Assembly (NCBI RefSeq): GCF_035818475.1
Contig: NZ_JAYMGV010000001.1
Location: 124,001-188,000, forward strand
DNA from: Cognatitamlana sp035818475
GTDB taxonomy: Bacteria; Bacteroidota; Bacteroidia; Flavobacteriales; Flavobacteriaceae
Length of the DNA: 64,000 nt
Direction of reading: 5' to 3'
The notes under the pieces are model-generated. The model did not search any database. It was not told the DNA's origin and saw only the letters and a program-made list of their open reading frames with translations. Of this stretch, positions 17,590 through 27,868 are shown piece by piece. Each line of letters starts with the position of its first letter. The stretch's first letter is position 1. Position numbers and translations under genes: made by a program.

Positions 17590-20500
17590 CTATGCCAGAT
17601 TTTCTTTGGCATATGCCGAAGGAGTAATGCCAAATTTTTTTTTGAATTCCTGACTAAAATGACGTCTATCAGTATAGCCTACTTTAAAACAAACATCAAT
17701 TATTGCAATCTTGTCTTTCTTTAAAAACTGGGCTGCCCTGTTTAGGCGAAAATCTCTAATAAAAGCTACTGTAGTCATTCCTGTTAAAGCTTTTATTTTT
17801 TTATATAGATTAGAATGGCTCATGGCCATTTCAACAGATAGGTCTTCCACATTAAATTCAGAAACATCGATGTGCTGTTCAATAATTTCATTGAGTTTAA
17901 CCAGAAACTCCTGATCCGGTGAAGCAAATGCTATTTCTTTTGGGCTTAATAACGCTTCATTTATATATTTTGCTCTTAATTGTTTTCTTATATGCAGAAG
18001 ATTATTAATCCTAACTTTTAACACTTCTTCATTGAACGGTTTAACCAAATAATCATCCGCTCCCATTTCAAAGCCTTCCATAATATCTTCAACCATAGTT
18101 CTGGCTGTTAAAAGTATCACCGGTATATGACTTGTTAAAAGATTGGATTTAATGTTAGAGCATAAGGTTATCCCGTCCATAACTGGCATCATAACATCAC
18201 TAATAATAATATCCGGTACTTTTTCTTTGGCTAACTCTAAACCAATTTCTCCATTTAACGCCTTTATTACATTAAAATCTTCTGATAATAAATCTGATAA
18301 ATATTCTAACAAATGGACATTATCTTCTACAATTAAAACATTGGCATTAACAAATTCATCATCTATAGCATTTTTCTCTAAAGCTGATGATGCATTATAA
18401 TTAGATATTTGATCTTCCTGACTGGTATTTAAAATGATTTGTTCTTCTTTAAAATGTGATTTCCCTAATGGTAAAGTAATGATAAATTCACTACCTAATC
18501 CTTCAGTGCTTTTTACAGAAATTGTTCCGGAATGTAGTTCAATGATATTTTTAACAATAGATAAGCCTATACCAAAGCCTAAACTTTCTGATATAGTATC
18601 TTCATTTTGATAAAACCTTTCAAAAATTTGATCCTGTTTATTCTCCGGTATACCCTGTCCTGAATCTCTAACTAATATGTGTATATCGTCTTCTTTTTGA
18701 AAAACGCTTACCTCTATTTTATCTCCACTTGATGTAAACTTAAAAGCATTGGTTAACAAATTATAAATAGTCTTTTCTAATTGTATCTTATCAAACCATA
18801 CATGTATAGCATATTCCGGTTTAACAAACTTATAATGTATATTATTAGCAATGGCGTGTTGCGAAAAAGCCAGGAAAATTTCATGGATAAAAAGTGTTAT
18901 GTCATTTTCACTTACATCTAGTTTTATATTACCTGTTTCTAACTTTCTAATATTTAACAGTTCACTCACTAAATTCATTAAGCGTCCTGTACTTCGTTTC
19001 AGGTTAGTTAGCTGCTTTTGATCTTTTGTATTAAAATTGCTTTTCATCAAGCTGTTAATCGTACCAATAATAAGTGTTAAAGGTGTTCGTATTTCATGTG
19101 AAATATTTGTAAAAAAGCGTTGTTTTAATTCATGAATCTTATCCTCCTGCTCTCTTTTAAGTTTTTCAAGTTTGAGGTTATTATTTATTTCTGCCCAAAC
19201 TAAGGTATAATGTCTAATGATCCATAAAAGCACCATAAATAAAAACGAATAGATTACATAGGCCCACCATGTTCTCCATAAAGGGGGCAAAATTTCTATT
19301 TGCACTTTAGCTATATTTTCATTATCCCAGGATCCGTCTCTATTTTGTGCCTTGACATTGAATCTATAATCTCCAGGTGACAAATTGGTATAGGTTGCAG
19401 TTTTTTGAGTTCCTATATTTCTCCACTGGTCTTCAAAGCCATCCATTTTTACAGCGTACATTTTTTTGTTAAAAGGGTATTCTAAAGCTCCAAACTCAAA
19501 TGAAATAACCGATTCATTGTATTTTAAAACAACTAGCTTTTCAAATGAAATATGAGTTTTTAATACTTGATCTTCGCCAACAGCAACGCTTTTTCCAAAC
19601 AACTTAAAATCTGTAAAAAACACCCTTGGATTTGTGGTATTACCAACCATTTTATCAGGATTGAAAGCTGTTACTCCATCTGCACCTCCAAAAAACAAAA
19701 TACCCTGATTATCCTTATAAACAGAGTTAACATGAAATTCACTTGAACTTCCCTCGAGCTCTTCAATTTTATTTGATTTTATGTTATACTTAAAAATGCC
19801 TTCTTTGGTTCCCATCCATATATTCCTATGCTCATCATCTATCAAGGACACTATGGTATTGGCGCCCGTTGTATTTCCTACTTCAAATTTTTCAAAAGTC
19901 TGGTGCTCCTTATCAAACTTATTTAAGCCTTCTTTTGTAGCAATCCAAAGGTTTTCCTGATTATCTTTTAACAGATCAAAAATATAATCACTTCCTATTG
20001 ATTTTGTGTGCTCTTCTGAAGCTTTATAGTGGATGAACTTGTTGGTATTTGTATCAAAAAGGTTTAATCCACCTCCAAACGTACCAACCCAAATAAGACC
20101 TTTGTCATATACCAGTGAAGTGATATTATCACTACTTAAAGCATCTAAATCACCTTTATAAAACCTATAATTATTAAAAGTTTGCGTTTTAGAATCTAAA
20201 AAACTCAGTCCACCTCCCCAGGTAGCTATCCACAAATCTCCGGAAGGTTGTTCAATAATATCTCTAACATCATTATAAGGAAGCGAAGTATTATTATTTA
20301 AATTATTTCTTTTAAACTGTTTTACTTTTCCTTTTATGGGATCAAACAAAACCAGACCGTTTGCAAAAGTACCAATCCAATACTGTCCGTTGTCACGTTT
20401 TTTTATAAACTGGATATAGTCTCCTCCGGGTGAAAGCCCATCTTCTGAGTTATACTTTATGAGATTACCGGTTTCTAAATCATAATTATTTAATCCGTTA

Positions 20501-21651
20501 CCATCTGTTCCAATCCAAAGTTTGCTTCCCTCTTTGAATACAGATAACACCGGAGCGGCATTATAACCAAATCCATCGCTAAAAAAGAATGAAATATTAT
20601 CACCCCATCTTTTAATAACATTTATACCCTTCCAGGCTGTACCAATCCATATATTGGATTGCGTATCTTCAAAAATATCATTTACGGTATTGTTTGACAG
20701 TGAAGTTCTTAAACGATTATCGTAGGTATACTGATCTAATTTTATACCGGAAAGGTTTTCCCTGGTTATTTTGTAGATACCATCACCGTCTGTTCCAACC
20801 CAAATATTAGCATTACTATCTTCTTTTAGTGTCAATACAATTGGAGCTTCAATTTTTATATTGGCATCTATTACATTAGAAGTCTCATTTGTAACCAGAT
20901 TGTATTTAAGAAGTCCATTCCCGTTGGTTCCAATCAATAACTCCTTAGCGTTTAAATATAGCAAAGTGTTTATAAAATCAAAATTAGGATTTTGAGCTCC
21001 TGTTTTCTTTGGAACTATAGAAATAAACACCTCTGTTTCGGTATCAAACCTTAACAAACCATTTCCATAAGTTCCTAAAAAAAGGCTACCATCTGTAGCT
21101 TCAAGTATAGCCCAAACACTTATATAATTTTGTGAATTCTCATTTCCCTGATACTGATACGTTTTAAAGCGATCTGATCCTTCTTCATAAAAATCTATTC
21201 CCTTATCCGTACCAAGCCAAATTCTACCTTTTTTATCCTCAATTATAGTATGAATATCGTTTGATGAAATGACTTTAGCCCGGGCTTGTGTATTCTTATA
21301 CACTTTAAACTCATCCTTTAAAGGGTTATAAATATTTATACCTCCTCCAACTGTTCCTATCCAAATTCTACCTTTTTTATCTTTATGAAGAACAGAAATA
21401 TCATTTGAACTTATTTTGCTATTCCTTTGATTATATTCTTTAAAGTTGGCTCCATCATATTTATTAAGACCATTCTTGGTTCCAATCCATATGAACCCTA
21501 AACTATCCTGAACGACACCTGTTATCCTGTTATTTGATAAACCTTGTTCTATTGAAATTTGCCTGAATATGGCCTGACTTTGCCCAAAAAAAAATTGCAA
21601 ACAACAAAAGAGACCAACACCAAAGGCTATATATGTTTTTTTTAGTTTCAT
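17590..21651 (-). CDS. Hybrid two-component system sensor/regulator (HTCS)
   Basis: A 1353-residue one-protein signalling system typical of Bacteroidota glycan loci. In order it has: a signal peptide (about 1-24); a two-bladed Reg_prop beta-propeller sensor with many I-W-I/V-G-T repeats to about residue 700; a Y_Y_Y domain near 730-790; a transmembrane segment near 800-820; a HisKA domain with the phospho-accepting His852 in F-T-N-I-S-H-E-I-R-T-P; a HATPase with G-F-G-I-G-L-S near 1020; a receiver with phospho-acceptor Asp1152 in I-S-D-V-M-M-P; and a C-terminal AraC helix-turn-helix. Periplasmic binding of an oligosaccharide would switch on transcription. It sits directly upstream of the SGBP-susC-susD operon, whose promoter carries a candidate site. 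Confidence 0.97.
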   Translation of the reverse strand: MKLKKTYIAFGVGLFCCLQFFFGQSQAIFRQISIEQGLSNNRITGVVQDSLGFIWIGTKNGLNKYDGANFKEYNQRNSKISSNDISVLHKDKKGRIWIGTVGGGINIYNPLKDEFKVYKNTQARAKVISSNDIHTIIEDKKGRIWLGTDKGIDFYEEGSDRFKTYQYQGNENSQNYISVWAILEATDGSLFLGTYGNGLLRFDTETEVFISIVPKKTGAQNPNFDFINTLLYLNAKELLIGTNGNGLLKYNLVTNETSNVIDANIKIEAPIVLTLKEDSNANIWVGTDGDGIYKITRENLSGIKLDQYTYDNRLRTSLSNNTVNDIFEDTQSNIWIGTAWKGINVIKRWGDNISFFFSDGFGYNAAPVLSVFKEGSKLWIGTDGNGLNNYDLETGNLIKYNSEDGLSPGGDYIQFIKKRDNGQYWIGTFANGLVLFDPIKGKVKQFKRNNLNNNTSLPYNDVRDIIEQPSGDLWIATWGGGLSFLDSKTQTFNNYRFYKGDLDALSSDNITSLVYDKGLIWVGTFGGGLNLFDTNTNKFIHYKASEEHTKSIGSDYIFDLLKDNQENLWIATKEGLNKFDKEHQTFEKFEVGNTTGANTIVSLIDDEHRNIWMGTKEGIFKYNIKSNKIEELEGSSSEFHVNSVYKDNQGILFFGGADGVTAFNPDKMVGNTTNPRVFFTDFKLFGKSVAVGEDQVLKTHISFEKLVVLKYNESVISFEFGALEYPFNKKMYAVKMDGFEDQWRNIGTQKTATYTNLSPGDYRFNVKAQNRDGSWDNENIAKVQIEILPPLWRTWWAYVIYSFLFMVLLWIIRHYTLVWAEINNNLKLEKLKREQEDKIHELKQRFFTNISHEIRTPLTLIIGTINSLMKSNFNTKDQKQLTNLKRSTGRLMNLVSELLNIRKLETGNIKLDVSENDITLFIHEIFLAFSQHAIANNIHYKFVKPEYAIHVWFDKIQLEKTIYNLLTNAFKFTSSGDKIEVSVFQKEDDIHILVRDSGQGIPENKQDQIFERFYQNEDTISESLGFGIGLSIVKNIIELHSGTISVKSTEGLGSEFIITLPLGKSHFKEEQIILNTSQEDQISNYNASSALEKNAIDDEFVNANVLIVEDNVHLLEYLSDLLSEDFNVIKALNGEIGLELAKEKVPDIIISDVMMPVMDGITLCSNIKSNLLTSHIPVILLTARTMVEDIMEGFEMGADDYLVKPFNEEVLKVRINNLLHIRKQLRAKYINEALLSPKEIAFASPDQEFLVKLNEIIEQHIDVSEFNVEDLSVEMAMSHSNLYKKIKALTGMTTVAFIRDFRLNRAAQFLKKDKIAIIDVCFKVGYTDRRHFSQEFKKKFGITPSAYAKENLA

Positions 21652-21736
21652 TATTTTAAATAAGATTAGAACAAATAATGCAATACTAAATATACTAAGA
21701 AGCTTTTAATTAACCAGTCCTCAAATAAGTCACGTG

Positions 21737-23128
21737 TTACAATCCGGCAATTTCTTTTATTTCCAACAAGATACGTTTGGCCAAATCATCTGCTTTTCCC
21801 TGTGTGGTACTTTCTGTATAAATTCTGACAATAGGCTCTGTATTTGATTTTCTTAAATGCACCCACTCAGATTTAAAATCAACCTTAACACCATCCACCC
21901 TATTTAATTCTTCATGTTGATATTTATGTGCCATTTTTTTCAAAATAGCATCGACATCAATTTCAGGAGTCAATTGAATTTTATTTTTACTCATAAAATA
22001 ACTAGGATATGATGCCCTTAGCTCTTTACAGGATATTTTCTTATGCGCCAAATGGGATAAAAACAAAGCTATTCCTACCAAGGAATCTCTGCCATAGTGT
22101 GATGCGGGATAAATGACCCCACCATTTCCTTCTCCTCCAATAGAGGCATTAGCCCTTTTCATTTCTATAACTACATTTACCTCACCAACAGCGCTGGCAG
22201 AATAGGTGCCACCATGAGACTCTGCTACATCTTTTAATGCCCTCGAAGATGATAGGTTTGATACGGTATGCCCACCTTTCATCTTACCCAGTACATAATC
22301 AGCACAAGCCACTAAAGTATAATCTTCTCCAAATAATGTTCCATCCTCGCATACAAAGGCCAACCTGTCAACATCCGGATCTACAACTATTCCTAAATCT
22401 GCTTTCGTCTTTACAACAAGCTCAGACAGGTCTGATAAGTGTTCTTTTAAAGGTTCCGGATTGTGTGGAAAGTGACCATTAGGTTCGCAATATAATTTTA
22501 CGCACTCAACACCCAATTTTTCCAATAATGCCGGAACAGCTATACCCCCGGTTGAATTCACAGCATCAACCACTATTTTAAACCCAGCATTTTGTATCGC
22601 TTCCACATCTACTAATTCCAGCTTTAAAACTTCATCTATATGTTGATCTATATAGCCTTCAACTTCCTTATAATGCCCTAAAAAATCTACTCCTGAAAAA
22701 TCATAATTATTGGATTCTGCTATACTTAAAACCTCAAGACCGTCATTGCCATCTATAAACTCTCCCTTATTGTTTAAAAGCTTTAAAGCATTCCACTGTT
22801 TAGGATTATGACTCGCTGTAATAATGATACCACCATCAGCCGATTCCATTGGCACCGATACTTCAACTGTTGGTGTAGTGGACAGTCCAATATTTTTTAC
22901 ATGTATTCCCAGCCCTATAAGTGTATTGCATACCAAACCACTTACCATATCACCGGAAATTCTGGCATCCCTTCCTACTATTACGGTCAATGGTTTATTT
23001 AAATTCTGACGCTTTAGCCAGGCGCCATAGGCTGCTGTAAATTTCACAACATCAACAGGTGTCAGGTTATCATTTATGCTCCCCCCAATTGTGCCTCTTA
23101 TTCCCGATATCGATTTTATTAATGTCAT
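21737..23128 (-). CDS. glmM: Phosphoglucosamine mutase-type phosphohexomutase
   Basis: An alpha-D-phosphohexomutase of 463 residues from the chosen start, interconverting glucosamine-6-P and glucosamine-1-P in the UDP-GlcNAc route. The active-site serine loop T-A-S-H-N-P-K-Q-W-N lies near 100. The metal loop D-P-D-V-D-R is near 239, the sugar loop G-E-G-N-G-G near 320, and the phosphate loop R-K-S-N-T-E-P near 428. The frame stays open 13 codons further upstream to 23167. I chose the ATG at 23128 (M-T-L-I-K-S-I-S-G-I-R-G-T) because it matches the normal family start and avoids overlap with the preceding gene. It is last in the amino-sugar operon. Specificity could also be for another hexosamine phosphate. 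Confidence 0.9.
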   Translation of the reverse strand: MTLIKSISGIRGTIGGSINDNLTPVDVVKFTAAYGAWLKRQNLNKPLTVIVGRDARISGDMVSGLVCNTLIGLGIHVKNIGLSTTPTVEVSVPMESADGGIIITASHNPKQWNALKLLNNKGEFIDGNDGLEVLSIAESNNYDFSGVDFLGHYKEVEGYIDQHIDEVLKLELVDVEAIQNAGFKIVVDAVNSTGGIAVPALLEKLGVECVKLYCEPNGHFPHNPEPLKEHLSDLSELVVKTKADLGIVVDPDVDRLAFVCEDGTLFGEDYTLVACADYVLGKMKGGHTVSNLSSSRALKDVAESHGGTYSASAVGEVNVVIEMKRANASIGGEGNGGVIYPASHYGRDSLVGIALFLSHLAHKKISCKELRASYPSYFMSKNKIQLTPEIDVDAILKKMAHKYQHEELNRVDGVKVDFKSEWVHLRKSNTEPIVRIYTESTTQGKADDLAKRILLEIKEIAGL

Positions 23129-23138
23129 CAGCTTTTTT

Positions 23139-23477
23139 TTAAAGTGATATACATTGCCTTGTTTCACTTTGAAGAAAATAACTCACGTGGGCATAAATTT
23201 TCTCTAATTGATTCATAACTTGCCAACACGCTTTCCTAGATTTACCACTTATATTTATTTCAATTTTAGTAGTACCCTGATCATCTAAAGTTAGTATGGT
23301 GAACCTTCCACCCGGGAAGTAAACTTTTAGTTCTTTTGACTCATCATTTTTAAGATATAGATCAAACTCTCCAATAACCCAGTTCTTAAACTTGTCATAA
23401 ACATCAACATTGTTAACGTGTTCAAATTTTCTGAAATGATGTATTTGCTCTAACGTTTTAAAATCCAGGTTGTCCAT
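23139..23477 (-). CDS. Small conserved-looking protein of the amino-sugar operon
   Basis: A 112-residue protein that I do not recognise. It has no signal peptide or membrane segment. It is predicted mixed alpha/beta, with charged helices at both ends and a central beta-rich stretch (K-V-Y-F-P-G-G-R-F-T-I-L-T-L-D-D near 48-64). It sits between nagB (41-base gap) and glmM (10-base gap to the chosen start), so it is co-transcribed with amino-sugar genes. Codon use and spacing support a real gene. No function is proposed. Confidence 0.65.
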   Translation of the reverse strand: MDNLDFKTLEQIHHFRKFEHVNNVDVYDKFKNWVIGEFDLYLKNDESKELKVYFPGGRFTILTLDDQGTTKIEINISGKSRKACWQVMNQLEKIYAHVSYFLQSETRQCISL

Positions 23478-23518
23478 AAGTCATATTTATTTAAAGAAAA
23501 TTACCATACTTTAACTTC

Positions 23519-25447
23519 TTAATATTTCCATCTTACAAAAGCTTCCATTGCTGCATAATGCGACAGGCCTAGTTCATCATAAAGATTTGCTGTTTCACTA
23601 TTTCTATCTTCAGCACGTTGCCAAAACTCCCTACTATCTGTACCCTGGAATACTACACCATCTTTTTGTGACTGGTGCTTAAAAATACCTTTTCGTTTTT
23701 CCAACACCTGGTCAGGACCCATTGGTACTGCCATTTCTATTTCATCAATACCCCATTCCTGCCATGCTCCTCTATACAACCATACCCAGCAGTCTTTCAT
23801 GAATTTTTTTGGCTTTAGCTCTTTAACGGCTGCAAAAACAGAATCCAGACATACTTTATGTGTTCCATGTGGGTCTGCTAAATCTCCCGCGGCATAGATT
23901 TGATGTGGTTTTATTTTCTCTATTAAGTCGGCAGTAATTTTAATATCTTCATCACCAATAGGATTTTTTTCTACCGTTCCTGTTTCATAAAACGGTAATT
24001 CCATAAAATGGATCTGTTCATCCGGAATACCCACAAAATGACATGTAGCTCTGGCTTCTCCTTTTCTTATTAATCCTTTTATATACCTGACCTCCTTAGT
24101 ATCTATCTCACTGGACTTTTTGTTCTTTAAAAATTTTATTGCCCGCTTATAAATATCTCCTGCTTCAATACTTTCAATGCCAAACTTTTCATTGTAATCA
24201 CATACAAAACTTGCAAAGCGTAGAGCTTCATCATCTGCTACGGCTATATTCCCTGAAGTTTGGTATCCTACATGCACTTCGTGACCTTGCTCTACTAATC
24301 TTTTGAAAGTGCCTCCCATTGAGATAATGTCATCATCCGGATGGGGGCTGAAAATAAGCACACGCTTTTTGTGAGGCTCTGCACGTTCCGGTCTCTTGCT
24401 ATCATCAGCATTTGGTTTTCCTCCAGGCCAACCTGTAATAGTGTTTTGTAGTGAATTGAATATTTTGATGTTAATATCATAAGCTGGTCCTGCGTCTGCT
24501 AATAAATCACTCATCCCGTTTTCAATGTAATCGGCATCAGTAAGCATTAAAACGGGTTTCTTTAAATGAATGGCTAAGCTTAATACCGCTTTTCTGATCA
24601 GCCTATCTGTCCACTCAATTTTTTCAACCAGCCAGGGTGTATTAATCCGGGTTAATTTTGAGGCCGCAGCGTTATCCAGCACAAAAGTAGCATTGTTGTG
24701 TTCCTGTAAATATGAGGCCGGCACACGACTGGTTACCTCATCTTCAACTGAGGCTTTAATAATATTAGACTTACCCTCGCCCCAGGCTAATAATATTACT
24801 CTTTTAGCTTCCATTATCTTTTTAACCCCTAAAGTAATAGCTGTTCTTGGAGTGTTTTCTAAACCTGAAAAATCACCGCTGGCAGCTACTCGGGTTATAT
24901 GATCCAGTGCTACTAATCGGGTTTTTGAATTTTGAAGTGCCCCTGATTCGTTAAATCCGATATGTCCGTTACCTCCTATACCTAAAATCTGCAAATCCAT
25001 ACCTCCCATCGCTTCAATTCTTGCTTCGTATTGATCGCAATAATCGGAGATCTCTTCTTTAGACAACATCCCATCTGGTATATGATAGTTTTCTGGTAAT
25101 ATATCTACATGATTGAATAGTTGTTCTTCCATAAATCGAACATAACTATGTATAGAATCGGGCTCCATAGGATAGTACTCATCCAGATTAAAGGACACTA
25201 CATTTTTAAAGCTTAGCCCCTCTTCCTTGTGTAAACGCACCAGTTCTGCATATAGACCTTTTGGAGAAGATCCTGTTGCCAGACCTAATACACAAGGTTG
25301 TTTTTGAGACTGTTTCACCCTAATAAGATTTGCTATTTCCTCAGCTACGGCCTTGGAAGCTTCAGTTGAATTGTCAAAAACTACTGTGCCTACATTTTCA
25401 AATCGCTTTTCAAATCCTGTGGCTTTGTCTATACTACTCTTTATCAT
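23519..25447 (-). CDS. nagB: Glucosamine-6-phosphate deaminase fused to a PIG-L deacetylase-like domain
   Basis: A 642-residue fusion. Residues about 1-270 are NagB: L-G-L-A-T-G-S-S-P at 54-62, catalytic Asp89 in F-N-L-D-E-Y-Y, and G-I-G-G-N-G-H-I-G-F-N-E at 156-167 with catalytic His162. NagB converts glucosamine-6-P to fructose-6-P and ammonia. Residues about 365-640 are a PIG-L/LmbE-type metal-dependent N-deacetylase, with H-P-D-D-D near 372 and D-P-H-G-T-H near 555 as metal ligands. The combination is known in Bacteroidota NagB proteins and could couple removal of acetate with deamination; no separate NagA is seen here. It sits 31 bases after the MFS gene in the operon. Confidence 0.93.
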   Translation of the reverse strand: MIKSSIDKATGFEKRFENVGTVVFDNSTEASKAVAEEIANLIRVKQSQKQPCVLGLATGSSPKGLYAELVRLHKEEGLSFKNVVSFNLDEYYPMEPDSIHSYVRFMEEQLFNHVDILPENYHIPDGMLSKEEISDYCDQYEARIEAMGGMDLQILGIGGNGHIGFNESGALQNSKTRLVALDHITRVAASGDFSGLENTPRTAITLGVKKIMEAKRVILLAWGEGKSNIIKASVEDEVTSRVPASYLQEHNNATFVLDNAAASKLTRINTPWLVEKIEWTDRLIRKAVLSLAIHLKKPVLMLTDADYIENGMSDLLADAGPAYDINIKIFNSLQNTITGWPGGKPNADDSKRPERAEPHKKRVLIFSPHPDDDIISMGGTFKRLVEQGHEVHVGYQTSGNIAVADDEALRFASFVCDYNEKFGIESIEAGDIYKRAIKFLKNKKSSEIDTKEVRYIKGLIRKGEARATCHFVGIPDEQIHFMELPFYETGTVEKNPIGDEDIKITADLIEKIKPHQIYAAGDLADPHGTHKVCLDSVFAAVKELKPKKFMKDCWVWLYRGAWQEWGIDEIEMAVPMGPDQVLEKRKGIFKHQSQKDGVVFQGTDSREFWQRAEDRNSETANLYDELGLSHYAAMEAFVRWKY

Positions 25448-25478
25448 TTTATTCTAATTTGTCTTATGTTCTCAATAC

Positions 25479-26783
25479 TTATTTTTTCCCAATTTTATAG
25501 CCCCATAAAGCAAAAAACAGGATGAAGGCATAACAGGGTATTAATATCCAATAACTTCCGTTTGCCGCACTTACTGTAGCTTGTACCTGATCCATACCAC
25601 CAAGAACAAGCTCTTCTTTCTTAAAATCTACCAGCCTTCCATAGAGTGGCGGAATAATGGCTCCTCCGGAGATGGCCATAATCAATAAGGCTGAAGCCGT
25701 TTTTGTGAATTTACCCAAACCTTCTAAGGTCAACGGCCAAATTGCAGGCCATACTAAAGCATTTGCTATCCCTAAAGCTGCTACAAATAGAACGGATGTA
25801 AACCCAGTAGTGTATAGAATGCAGAAACTAAAAAGAATCCCCAGAAGCGCACTTACTTTTAGGGCGGTACTTTGTTTAATATATTTTGGGATTAAAAACA
25901 CACCCAAAGCATAAGTAGCTACCATGGCCATCAAGGTGTATGTGGTAAAGAATTTTGCTTCTTCTCCTGTAAAACCTAATGAAATACCATAAGCTATAAT
26001 AGTATCTCCGGCTATCACTTCTGCCCCAACATATACAAATAAAGCTATGACACCTAACCATAAATGTGGAAATTGAAAGATATTAGATTTTGTACTTGTT
26101 CCTTCAATCGTATCTTCTGTTTCTTCTGCTTCAACATGAGGCAAAGGTGCTTTTCTAATCAGGATACCCAAAGCAAAAAGTACAATGGCCATGACCACAT
26201 AAGGCACAAAAACACTATCAGCCATAGTATCTAAAAGCACTTGCTTTTCTTCTAGGGTTGCACTACCCAATTTTGCTTTTACTTCATCAATTCCAGAAAG
26301 TAATATAGCCCCAAAAATCAAAGAGCCTAAGGCCCCGGCAGTTTTATTAGCTATACCCATAATGGCTATACGCTTAGCTCCGCTTTCAATTGGCCCCAAT
26401 ATGGTAATATATGGATTAGCAGCTGTTTGTAACAAGGTCATACCTATACCCTGAATAAATATCCCCGTTAAAAACACCCAATAGGTTCTGGCTTCAGCCG
26501 CTGGGATAAATACTAAAGCACCTACCGCCATAATCATTAAACCCAAAGACATGCCTTTTCGGTATCCTATCCGAGTTAAAATCTTAGATGCCGGTAAGGC
26601 CATAACCACAAAGGAAATGTAAGATGCTGAAGCTACCAGGTAAGACTGGGCATCTGTTAATTCGTTTATGGTTTTCATAAACGGAATCAAGGCTCCGTTG
26701 ATCCAGGTGACAAATCCGAAAATGAAAAATAAGCCTGCTATTATGGCAATGGGTACTAGATTGTTTTTGTTAGATGATTGCAT
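25479..26783 (-). CDS. FucP/NagP-type sugar:H+ symporter (MFS)
   Basis: An inner-membrane transporter of 434 residues with about twelve hydrophobic segments. The N-terminal signature F-F-I-F-G-F-V-T-W-I-N-G-A-L-I-P is typical of the FucP-like branch of sugar MFS permeases. T-A-A-N-P-Y-I-T near 120 and W-P-L-T-L-E-G-L-G near 345 also fit. In Bacteroidota this branch includes glucose/galactose and N-acetylglucosamine (NagP) carriers. Because it lies next to nagB and the hexosamine kinase, N-acetylhexosamine uptake is the best guess, though the sequence alone does not prove the substrate. Confidence 0.88.
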   Translation of the reverse strand: MQSSNKNNLVPIAIIAGLFFIFGFVTWINGALIPFMKTINELTDAQSYLVASASYISFVVMALPASKILTRIGYRKGMSLGLMIMAVGALVFIPAAEARTYWVFLTGIFIQGIGMTLLQTAANPYITILGPIESGAKRIAIMGIANKTAGALGSLIFGAILLSGIDEVKAKLGSATLEEKQVLLDTMADSVFVPYVVMAIVLFALGILIRKAPLPHVEAEETEDTIEGTSTKSNIFQFPHLWLGVIALFVYVGAEVIAGDTIIAYGISLGFTGEEAKFFTTYTLMAMVATYALGVFLIPKYIKQSTALKVSALLGILFSFCILYTTGFTSVLFVAALGIANALVWPAIWPLTLEGLGKFTKTASALLIMAISGGAIIPPLYGRLVDFKKEELVLGGMDQVQATVSAANGSYWILIPCYAFILFFALWGYKIGKK

Positions 26784-26799
26784 ATTTTACTTTTTAAAT

Positions 26800-27867
26800 T
26801 TATAACTTATTAATTTGTTTGTTCAAACTTTCCAAAAGCTTAAACTGGTTTTTTGCCCTATCTAAATTATGCTCCGGGTATTTTATTTTATAATACACAT
26901 CTCCATTTAAATAATCTGTCAGAAATCTAAGTGCCATTATAAATATCATAGTCTTTGCTCCTAGTGGCAAGTACTTTAATTCCAATGGCGTTATTGAGGA
27001 TTTCATATGTTTTAAAAAACCTTTTTTATAAGCCTTGTAATAACTAACATTAAACTCCACCAAATCTAAATTGGTCTCGTCTTCGGCGGCTGTATTGCAT
27101 ATGGTCCTAATGGCATCTCCAAAATCATAATGAATAATCCCCGGCATTACGGTATCGGTATCTATTACACATATCCCTTTGTCCTTTTTATTAAAAAGCA
27201 CATTGGAAATCTTGGTATCATTATGTGTAACCCTTAGTTTAATCTCTCCTGCCTCTTTTAATCTTTGAAGAATGTGCATTTCTTTCCTGGAATCTTCAAT
27301 AAATTTTATATGATCTTTGGCGATTATCAACCTTTCATTTAAAGCTACATTTAGAGCCTCTTCAAATTGTGCATACCGAAAAGACATATCATGAAAGTTT
27401 GGAATAACCTCTATGAGTTTTGAGCTGTCAAAATCATCTGTAAGGGTTAAAAACTTCCCCATTAGCTTTCCTCCTTCATAGGCTATCTCCTCGCTACTAA
27501 CCGTTTCATGAGTAACGCTTTTGTCTATAAAATACATTAAATTCCAGTAATTACCTTCATCTCCCCGAAAATAAGACGTTCCATCTTTAGTTTTAGCAAA
27601 GGCCAACACACCACGCTCTTGCTTTTTTCTGGATTTGTTCTCCAGTTTTTTTTGAATATGATGGCTCACGGCTACTTTATTTTCAATAAGCCCTGGTACG
27701 TCCTTAAAAACACCGTGATTGATACGCTGTAATACAAAATAGGGCTTTTCGGCAGTCTTTATTAAATATGTATCATTGATGTGTCCTGAAGCCAATTCTT
27801 TATAGGATTCATATGTAGCTTGATGATTAAATTGACTAAAAACATATTTTAATTGTGCTTCCAACAT
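26800..27867 (-). CDS. NahK-like N-acetylhexosamine 1-kinase (APH-fold phosphotransferase)
   Basis: An aminoglycoside-phosphotransferase-fold kinase of 355 residues from the chosen start. Motifs are S-G-H-I-N-D-T-Y near 27, the catalytic loop R-V-T-H-N-D-T-K-I-S-N-V-L-F near 215, and the metal motif V-I-D-T-D-T-V-M-P-G near 235. Relatives phosphorylate GlcNAc or GalNAc at C1. The frame is open to 27930, but the ATG at 27867 follows the upstream stop by one base (TAATATG), so I use it. Its pairing with a nucleotidyltransferase suggests sugar-1-phosphate activation to a UDP-sugar. Specificity is inferred from context. Confidence 0.82.
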   Translation of the reverse strand: MLEAQLKYVFSQFNHQATYESYKELASGHINDTYLIKTAEKPYFVLQRINHGVFKDVPGLIENKVAVSHHIQKKLENKSRKKQERGVLAFAKTKDGTSYFRGDEGNYWNLMYFIDKSVTHETVSSEEIAYEGGKLMGKFLTLTDDFDSSKLIEVIPNFHDMSFRYAQFEEALNVALNERLIIAKDHIKFIEDSRKEMHILQRLKEAGEIKLRVTHNDTKISNVLFNKKDKGICVIDTDTVMPGIIHYDFGDAIRTICNTAAEDETNLDLVEFNVSYYKAYKKGFLKHMKSSITPLELKYLPLGAKTMIFIMALRFLTDYLNGDVYYKIKYPEHNLDRAKNQFKLLESLNKQINKL

Positions 27868-27868
27868 A